In this document: one piece after another, positions 23,280-28,146 of the stretch | Layout of the letters: every line of letters starts with the position of its first letter | Numbering within the stretch: position 1 is the stretch's first letter | Assembly (NCBI GenBank): GCA_002316385.1 | Contig: DCDL01000010.1 | Span: 39,875 to 68,020 of the forward strand | Origin: Clostridium sp. UBA1056 | Lineage (GTDB): Bacteria; Bacillota; Clostridia; Clostridiales; Clostridiaceae | Length of the DNA: 28,146 nucleotides | Direction: 5' to 3' | Made by a program: the position numbers and the translations under genes | Notes under the pieces: model-generated | Told to the model about the DNA's origin: nothing | What the model saw: only the letters and a program-made list of their open reading frames with translations | Databases searched by the model: none

Positions 23280-24023
23280 ATGAAAAAAGATAATTATGAA
23301 TATAAAGTGGGTAAGGTAATAGAAAATAAAGAAGTTGCTAAAGGGATATTTAAATTATCTATAGAGGGAGAGTTTCAAGGTAAACCTGGACAGTTCTATA
23401 TGTTAAGATCTTGGGAAAAGGAACCTATATTATGGAGGCCTATAAGTATTCATAATATAGGATCTAATTCGATAGAATTTTTATATCAATTAGTTGGAGA
23501 AGGAACAAGGTTACTAAGTAATCTAATACCAGGACAAGAAGTTAAGGCTATGGGTCCACTAGGAAATGGCTTTGATTTAGAAGGGATAAAAGGAAAGGTT
23601 GCAGTAGTATCAGGTGGTATTGGAGTAGCGCCTATGAGATACCTAGTAGATAGTATAAAGAATTCCGAAGTTCATGTGTTTGCTGGTTTTAGAGATGAAA
23701 TCTATGGACTAGAAGATATAGAAACTTTAGGCATATCAGTAAAAGTATCCACGGAAAATGGAAATGTTGGGCATAAAGGGTACGTAACAGAGCTATTTAG
23801 TCCTAAAAATTATGATATAGTTTTATGTTGTGGGCCAGAAGTTATGATGTATAGAGTAATTAATATGTGTAGGGAAGTTGGTACAAAAATATATATATCT
23901 GAAGAAAAGAAGATGGCTTGTGGAATAGGAGCTTGTCTTGTGTGTACTTGTAAGACTGTTAATGGAAATAAAAGAACATGTAAAGATGGTCCAGTATTTA
24001 ATGGATTAGATTTAGAATTTTAA
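23280..24023 (+). CDS. pyrK: dihydroorotate dehydrogenase B electron-transfer subunit
   Basis: A 247-residue FAD and [2Fe-2S] protein that passes electrons from PyrD to NAD+. The FAD-binding LWRPISIHN motif and GGIGVAPMRYL nucleotide segment are visible. The iron-sulfur ligands cluster near the C-terminus in MACGIGACLVCTC and the later KRTCKDGP, four or more Cys with the expected spacing. TTAGGAGCAG precedes ATG 23280. It overlaps none of its neighbours but is 10 nt from pyrD, its partner. Confidence 0.96.
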   Translation: MKKDNYEYKVGKVIENKEVAKGIFKLSIEGEFQGKPGQFYMLRSWEKEPILWRPISIHNIGSNSIEFLYQLVGEGTRLLSNLIPGQEVKAMGPLGNGFDLEGIKGKVAVVSGGIGVAPMRYLVDSIKNSEVHVFAGFRDEIYGLEDIETLGISVKVSTENGNVGHKGYVTELFSPKNYDIVLCCGPEVMMYRVINMCREVGTKIYISEEKKMACGIGACLVCTCKTVNGNKRTCKDGPVFNGLDLEF

Positions 24024-24033
24024 AGGAGAAGTT

Positions 24034-24930
24034 ATGCTGAAGGTAAATATTTGTGATAAAGAGTTTAAGAATCCAATAATGACGGCATCAGGTACCTTTG
24101 GATTTGGAGATGAGTATAGTAAGTTTTATGATATATCTGAACTTGGAGGAATTTGTAGCAAGGGATTAACCTTAAATGAAAGACAAGGTAACTATGGAAT
24201 AAGAATTAAGGAAACCACAGGTGGAATGCTTAATAGTGTAGGGCTTCAAAACCCTGGTGTGGAAAAGTTTATAAAGGATGAGCTTCCAAAGATGAAGGAA
24301 TATAATACTAATATAATAGCTAATGTTGGGGGAGCTACAGTAGAGGAGTATATTAGTATAATAGAGAAACTTAATGAAGTTAATATAGATATTATAGAAC
24401 TTAACATTTCATGCCCTAATGTAAAGCATGGCGGGATGGCTTTAGGAATAAAATCAAAGGTTGCATACGAAGCAGTAAAGGAAGTAAAAAGGATATGCAA
24501 AAAGCCTTTAATGGTAAAGTTATCTCCTAATGCTGAAAATATAGTAGAAATGGCATTAAGTTGTGAAGAAGCTGGAGCAGATGCACTATCATTAATAAAT
24601 ACTTTTCAAGGAATGTCTATAGATTATAAGAAAAGAAAAGCTGTATTTGATAATACCTATGCTGGGTTCTCTGGGCCAGCAGTAAAGCCTATGGCCCTAA
24701 GGATGGTTCATCAAGTATGTAAGGCATGTAAAGTGCCTATAGTTGGTCTTGGAGGCATTACTAATTGGGAAGATGCTATAGAGTTTATAATGGCTGGCGC
24801 TACAGGAATTCAAATAGGAACAGCTAACTTTATAAATCCTTTTGCTCCAATAGAAATTATAAAGGGGATAGAGGAATTTTTAGTAAGAGAAAATATTAAA
24901 GATATCAGTGAAATTAGAGGAATAGTATAG
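24034..24930 (+). CDS. pyrD: dihydroorotate dehydrogenase B catalytic subunit
   Basis: A 298-residue class 1B FMN enzyme that oxidises dihydroorotate to orotate, working as a heterotetramer with PyrK. It begins with NPIMTASGTFGFG and KGLTLNERQGN, has the catalytic Cys in LNISCPNVKHGG, and FMN phosphate-binding GLGGITNWEDAIEFIMAGA. The neighbouring pyrK confirms the NAD+-linked type. AAAGGAGAAG precedes ATG 24034. Confidence 0.97.
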   Translation: MLKVNICDKEFKNPIMTASGTFGFGDEYSKFYDISELGGICSKGLTLNERQGNYGIRIKETTGGMLNSVGLQNPGVEKFIKDELPKMKEYNTNIIANVGGATVEEYISIIEKLNEVNIDIIELNISCPNVKHGGMALGIKSKVAYEAVKEVKRICKKPLMVKLSPNAENIVEMALSCEEAGADALSLINTFQGMSIDYKKRKAVFDNTYAGFSGPAVKPMALRMVHQVCKACKVPIVGLGGITNWEDAIEFIMAGATGIQIGTANFINPFAPIEIIKGIEEFLVRENIKDISEIRGIV

Positions 24931-24942
24931 GAGGAAAATATT

Positions 24943-25515
24943 ATGGAAAATAAAGTTGTAGATATATTAATTCAGTGTGAAGCATTATTAGAAGGACATT
25001 TCTTATTATCATCAGGTAAACATAGTAATAGATACTGTCAATGTGCAAAGTTACTACAATACCCAAACAAGGCAGCAGAAGTATTAGAGATAGTTACAAA
25101 TCAAGTTAAGGACTTAGATATAGATATGTTAGTAGGGCCTGCTATGGGTGGAATAATAGTTGCTTATGAGCTAGCAAGGCAGTTAGGAAAACCAGGGATA
25201 TTTACTGAAAGAAAAGATGGAGTGATGACATTAACAAGAGGATTTGAAATTAAACCTGGTCAAAGAATTCTGATTACAGAAGACGTAGTTACCACAGGAA
25301 AATCTACGATGGAGGTTGTAGAAGTACTAAAAGGTTTAGGAGCAGAAGTTGTAGGTGTATGTTGTATAGTTGATAGAAGAGTTGAAAATTGTGTTTTAAC
25401 TCTACCAGTGTATAGTGCATGCAAGTTAGAAATAGAAAGTTTTGAGAAGGAAGAATGCCCTCTATGTAAAAAGAATATATCTTATGTAAAACCAGGCAGC
25501 AGAAATATTAAATAG
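24943..25515 (+). CDS. pyrE: orotate phosphoribosyltransferase
   Basis: A 190-residue type I phosphoribosyltransferase that makes OMP from orotate and PRPP. The PRPP motif is ILITEDVVTTGKST; LLSSGKHSNRY at the N-terminus and FTERKDGVMTLTRGFEI are family blocks. The C-terminus carries a CPLCKK pair typical of clostridial and archaeal-like versions. TAGGAGG precedes ATG 24943. Last gene of the pyr operon, followed by a strong terminator. Confidence 0.97.
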   Translation: MENKVVDILIQCEALLEGHFLLSSGKHSNRYCQCAKLLQYPNKAAEVLEIVTNQVKDLDIDMLVGPAMGGIIVAYELARQLGKPGIFTERKDGVMTLTRGFEIKPGQRILITEDVVTTGKSTMEVVEVLKGLGAEVVGVCCIVDRRVENCVLTLPVYSACKLEIESFEKEECPLCKKNISYVKPGSRNIK

Positions 25516-25533
25516 TCATATAGATAAAATAAG

Positions 25534-25576
25534 ATTTACCTTACCTACCATTGTGTATAGTAAGGTAAATTTTTTT
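25534..25576 (+). terminator. intrinsic terminator of the pyr operon
   Basis: ATTTACCTTA (25534-25543) pairs with TAAGGTAAAT (25561-25570), ending in T7. Confidence 0.88.
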
Positions 25577-25687
25577 ATATAAAGTTTATAAGTAAATTTT
25601 ATACTTAGCTATAATTAGAGTCATAAATTGTATAAAAGGTTAATATTATATATCATTAATTAACAACTGGTGTAAGGAGAAGCAAAT

Positions 25688-25918
25688 ATGATTAATAATG
25701 TTCCTAGTATTATATACGATAAAAATAAAAATCCACTTAGAGTTATAAAATCAACTAAGGTATTTTTTAAAAAACAAGGAAGAGTTGGATATGTGTTTCA
25801 CGTTGAGAGAGAGGAAAGAATAACGAGTATAAGTGAATTTGATCTAATCGAAAATAATGGTAGTTTTATTATTACAAAAGATATATTTGAGAGTTCAGGT
25901 ACACTACAAGGTATATAG
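25688..25918 (+). CDS. small orphan protein of unknown function
   Basis: A 76-residue protein I do not recognise. It has no signal peptide, membrane segment or Cys. Alternating hydrophobic strands (AVFF-like KVFFKKQ, GYVFHVERE, SFIITKD) suggest a small mostly-beta fold, and the middle is basic. TAAGGAGAAG lies about 7 nt before ATG 25688, which supports translation. It stands alone between the pyr terminator and structured RNA copy B, whose transcript would converge on it. Confidence 0.65.
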   Translation: MINNVPSIIYDKNKNPLRVIKSTKVFFKKQGRVGYVFHVEREERITSISEFDLIENNGSFIITKDIFESSGTLQGI

Positions 25919-25980
25919 ATACGAAGATATAAATTAAAATAGGAATATACTTATGATTATAAGCCAAACTATATATGATT

Positions 25981-26118
25981 ATTTATCCGATGACTACCCG
26001 CTCTAATACTCTCATCTTCTTCAAAGTAGGGGTAAAGAGCGGCTACGATCCTGGATAACGATTTCTAAGCTTCAGTAGGAGTATAAAAATCCCCTCTGAA
26101 GCTTAGAACTCTGTTTAT
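25981..26118 (-). ncRNA. conserved structured RNA, copy B
   Basis: Read on the minus strand this matches 11000-11116 over nearly its full length. P1 is 26098-26108/26063-26073 and pairs perfectly (copy A has one U-U mismatch here). Its loop is longer and contains an extra hairpin, AGGGG/CTCCT. P2 is 26053-26058/25983-25988 and identical to copy A. P4 is CCGCTCT/AGAGCGG (26036-26042/25998-26004), covarying with copy A. The loop CTTTGAAGAAGATG is unchanged. In P3 the GAU/GUC pairing needs a U-G pair that would be A-C on the other strand, so the minus strand is the RNA. It diverges from the downstream lipoprotein gene and converges on the small orphan gene. Confidence 0.75.
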
Positions 26119-26174
26119 TAGTTCTATGAGATATAGAAACTAAATTAATGTAATCATATATAGGAGGTTATAAG

Positions 26175-26663
26175 ATGAAGAAAAAGATAAATGATATACT
26201 ATTATTTGTTGTAGTATTATTAATTATAGTAACTGTAGTATTAATGGGATGTAATATGGATAATAAAAAAAGTGATACTGTTGGAGCTGGACCTACAATA
26301 GAAGATATGAGTGATGAACCTATAGCTAAGGAAGAAGAAATTCGTAATGCTATAGCTACTTGTGAAAGAGTTATGTCAAAGGTTGAAGAAATTCCAGAAG
26401 TAGAGTCAGTAGTAACTTTTATAAACCATGAATCTGTATTAGTTGCATTAAAGCTAAAGGAAAACTACAATGATATATCTCCTGAATTACGAATGAAAAT
26501 TGAGGAAAGAGTAAAGGACACTTATTCTGATGCCAAAACTATAGCTATAAGTAATGATGAATATGTATATGAATCCATAGATAAATTATTAAAATCTTTT
26601 AAAGAGAATAAGCCTTTTCAAGAGTTTAAGAAAGATTTAGAAGAAATAATAGAAAAAATGTAA
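26175..26663 (+). CDS. YhcN/YlaJ-family sporulation lipoprotein
   Basis: A 162-residue lipoprotein. The N-terminal hydrophobic segment ends in the lipobox VVLMGC (Cys about 26), followed by a YhcN/YlaJ-type domain: an EERIRNAIA-like helix, EVESVVTFINHESVLVALKL strands and SPELRMKIEERVKDTYSDAKTIAISND. In Bacillus the family sits in the spore inner membrane and affects outgrowth. TAGGAGG precedes ATG 26175. Structured RNA copy B diverges from its upstream region. Confidence 0.88.
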   Translation: MKKKINDILLFVVVLLIIVTVVLMGCNMDNKKSDTVGAGPTIEDMSDEPIAKEEEIRNAIATCERVMSKVEEIPEVESVVTFINHESVLVALKLKENYNDISPELRMKIEERVKDTYSDAKTIAISNDEYVYESIDKLLKSFKENKPFQEFKKDLEEIIEKM

Positions 26664-26674
26664 TAGGTTTTTAC

Positions 26675-26715
26675 AAGTCCAAGGTTATTAGAATTTTAAC
26701 CTTGGACTTATATTT
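26675..26715. terminator. bidirectional terminator between the lipoprotein gene and ispF
   Basis: AAGTCCAAGGTTA (26675-26687) pairs perfectly with 26697-26709 around a 9-nt loop, with T-rich flanks on the plus strand and an A-rich/T-rich run (TTTTTACA) on the other side. The two genes converge here. Confidence 0.82.
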
Positions 26716-26722
26716 TGATTTA

Positions 26723-27196
26723 TTAAATTTTGTTAATTAAACATATAGCCTGAGAGGATATCCCTTCTTTGGCACCAGTAAAGCCAAGGCCTTCTTCGGT
26801 GGTAGCTTTAACATTAATTTGCTCAATAGAAATATTTAATGCTTCGCTAATGTTTTGTCTCATAGATGTAATATAAGGAGCCATTTTAGGGCTCTGAGCA
26901 ATTATAGTTGCATCTATATTTTCTATCATATAATTATTTTTATTTAGTAAGGCATTAACTTCATTAAGAAGTTTAATACTAGAAATACCTTTAAATCTAT
27001 CATCTGCATCTGGAAAGTGTTTTCCTATATCACCAAGCGCTGCAGCACCTAGTAAGCTATCCATGATTGCATGAAGCAAAACATCAGCATCAGAGTGGCC
27101 TAAAAGACCAAGGGAATGAGGAATTTTTACACCACCAACAATTAAATCTCTATTAGGCACTAATTTATGCACATCATATCCTATACCAACTCGCAT
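26723..27196 (-). CDS. ispF: 2-C-methyl-D-erythritol 2,4-cyclodiphosphate synthase
   Basis: A 157-residue trimeric enzyme of the non-mevalonate (MEP) isoprenoid pathway. Zinc ligands lie in GIGYDVHKL, with the LLGHSDADVLLHAIMDSLLGAAALGDIGKHFPD block and the C-terminal TTEEGLGFTG segment intact. TTGGAGG lies about 7 nt before the ATG at 27196. Usually ispD is a neighbour, but not in this window; the gene stands alone. Confidence 0.97.
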   Translation of the reverse strand: MRVGIGYDVHKLVPNRDLIVGGVKIPHSLGLLGHSDADVLLHAIMDSLLGAAALGDIGKHFPDADDRFKGISSIKLLNEVNALLNKNNYMIENIDATIIAQSPKMAPYITSMRQNISEALNISIEQINVKATTEEGLGFTGAKEGISSQAICLINKI

Positions 27197-27563
27197 ATAT
27201 AAACCTCCAATTATTTATAAATAATATAACCCAAGTTTAACACATTTCAATGATTATTATCTATTGATAAGATAAAATAACTTATAGTGTGAGTTAAAAT
27301 TAATATCAATGTAATATTAATCATTCACATTTTAATATGCTCTAAGTGGCACAATTTAGAGGAAAAATCCTTTAAAACTAGCATTCTATTTAAAAAGTTA
27401 AATATATAAATATTTATATATTTTCATAGGTAAAATTTTATATATTAATTAGTAAATTTAAGGATGTTCGTTATGAGAAGCTATATATTTAATAGAATAA
27501 CGGATTAAAATATTTAAATATAGAAATTACTAAATGAGCTAGTATGATATATGTTATTAAAAA

Positions 27564-27605
27564 TTATAAACAGGTTATTAACATAACTGTGGATAATGTT
27601 GATAA
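27564..27605. promoter_or_regulatory. DnaA-box cluster 2
   Basis: TTATAAACA (27564-27572) and TTATTAACA (27575-27583), both one base off the consensus, precede the perfect inverse box TGTGGATAA (27588-27596), directly abutted by TGTTGATAA (27597-27605, one mismatch). Confidence 0.7.
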
Positions 27606-27709
27606 TATTTTATGAATTAATCAGGTATATAATAGTTATGAGGGGATAGTTTATAAAAATTATGTAATTATGAGATGAAAATGTGGATATTAACATTGAA
27701 TTCACTAAG

Positions 27710-27743
27710 TTATGAACAGGGTATCTGTGGATAATGTTGATAA
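27710..27743. promoter_or_regulatory. DnaA-box cluster 3
   Basis: TTATGAACA (27710-27718), a 7-nt gap, then TGTGGATAA (27726-27734) abutting TGTTGATAA (27735-27743). The 9-7-9-0-9 spacing is the same as in cluster 1 at 15318-15351. Confidence 0.7.
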
Positions 27744-27813
27744 TATGGACAAGTAAGAGAGTATAACATTAGATTACAAACAAAATATTTATTAAGAGGT
27801 TTTAGTTCAATAA

Positions 27814-27842
27814 TTGACAAAGTTTTATTAACAATGTATGTT
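27814..27842 (+). promoter_or_regulatory. possible promoter upstream of the end-of-window gene
   Basis: TTGACA (27814-27819) and the weak -10 TATGTT (27837-27842) are 17 nt apart. A TATACT at 27864-27869 offers an alternative -10 with a poor -35. Confidence 0.4.
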
Positions 27843-28011
27843 AATAGATTTTTATGTAGGATAGTATACTGAAAATTTTGGAGGATGTGATATAGTTTTA
27901 TATTTAATATAGATTTAGGAAGAGTTAAGATAGGGTAGTCTGTCTAAATTCAGTTATGTAAAGGAGAATTTTAATCTAAATTAAAAAGAAGGGAGATAAA
28001 AAAATAAAATG

Positions 28012-28067
28012 GAACCTATATGATAGACACTATAAAAAGAGAGCCTATCAGTATAGGTTCTTTTTTT
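28012..28067 (+). terminator. strong terminator hairpin before the end-of-window gene
   Basis: GAACCTATATGATAG (28012-28026) pairs with 28045-28060 with a single bulge, followed by T7 (28061-28067). It lies only 28 nt before the next start codon. It could be a leader attenuator, or a structure protecting a mobile-element gene from read-through. Confidence 0.75.
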
Positions 28068-28094
28068 GTACAATAAAAGTATGAGGTGATTAAA

Positions 28095-28146
28095 ATGAGT
28101 AAAAAGACTTTTACTGCTAAAGAGGTTGAACTATTATCAAAGAATA
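28095..28146 (+). CDS. partial: start of a probable helix-turn-helix/IS3-type transposase gene
   Basis: The first 17 codons only, reading MSKKTFTAKEVELLSKN, cut by the window edge. GAGGTG (about 28083-28088) precedes the ATG. The opening resembles clostridial helix-turn-helix proteins annotated as IS3-family transposase subunits, recalled from memory on very little sequence. The hairpin and T7 just upstream fit a mobile-element leader. Confidence 0.4.
   Translation, partial: MSKKTFTAKEVELLSKN

Larger units (their letters stand above)
27197..28094. other. AT-rich gene-free region with DnaA-box clusters
   Basis: About 900 bases without a supported coding frame. Bases 27391-27470 are almost entirely A/T, like a DNA-unwinding element. 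DnaA-box clusters 2 and 3 (27564-27605, 27710-27743) follow, plus one near-match TGTGGATAT (27682-27690). A TTGACA promoter (27814) and a terminator hairpin (28012-28067) close the region. No dnaA or rpmH is present. Confidence 0.6.

Noticed and set aside
27880..27892. GGAGG followed by ATG at 27884 as a leader peptide
   Set aside because: The ATG abuts the Shine-Dalgarno and is followed immediately by a TGA stop.

Overview
The window is AT-rich Gram-positive DNA from a spore-forming anaerobe, most likely Clostridium sensu stricto. The signs are an alpha/beta-type spore protein, the sigma-G inhibitor Gin, an AbrB regulator, a YhcN/YlaJ spore lipoprotein, frequent TTG/GTG starts behind strong GGAGG sites, and a gene order matching the oriC-proximal csfB-yaaO-tmk-yaaQ-holB-yaaT-yabB-yabC-abrB block of Bacillus subtilis.

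Layout. 0-2.2 kb: spore protein, a SAM methyltransferase and the redox chaperone Hsp33. 2.27-2.83 kb: one promoter, five tRNA genes (Val, Asp, Phe, Gly, Cys) and a terminator. 2.9-4.05 kb (minus): an M20-family peptidase homologue that seems to have lost its metal ligands. 4.48-9.25 kb: gin, a PLP decarboxylase, tmk, darA, holB, ricT and a small HMA-like protein. 9.4-14.5 kb: LysM protein, a solitary PIN protein (minus), yabB, rsmI and a secreted NlpC/P60 hydrolase. 14.7-18.9 kb: abrB (minus), a DUF1836 protein, an HD/YhaM-type nuclease and a chemoreceptor. 18.94-19.24 kb (minus): a HesB-like selenoprotein gene read through an in-frame UGA. 19.4-25.6 kb: PyrR-type leader and pyrB-pyrI-pyrC-pyrF-pyrK-pyrD-pyrE, every step from carbamoyl phosphate to UMP (carAB is not here). 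25.7-27.2 kb: a small orphan gene, a structured RNA locus, a spore lipoprotein and ispF (minus). 27.2-28.1 kb: a gene-free, very AT-rich stretch with DnaA-box clusters, then the first codons of a probable transposon-type gene.

Four observations stand out. (1) A selenoprotein gene whose UGA codon is followed by a bSECIS-like hairpin. (2) Two diverged copies, in opposite orientation, of a conserved roughly 120-140 nt structured RNA with covarying stems (11.0 and 26.0 kb). (3) Two PyrR-type hairpins ahead of pyrB, one driving a terminator/antiterminator switch and one folding over the pyrB ribosome binding site. (4) DnaA-box clusters of nearly fixed geometry at 15.3, 27.6 and 27.7 kb, in a region without dnaA. 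All calls come from reading the sequence; no database search was done.
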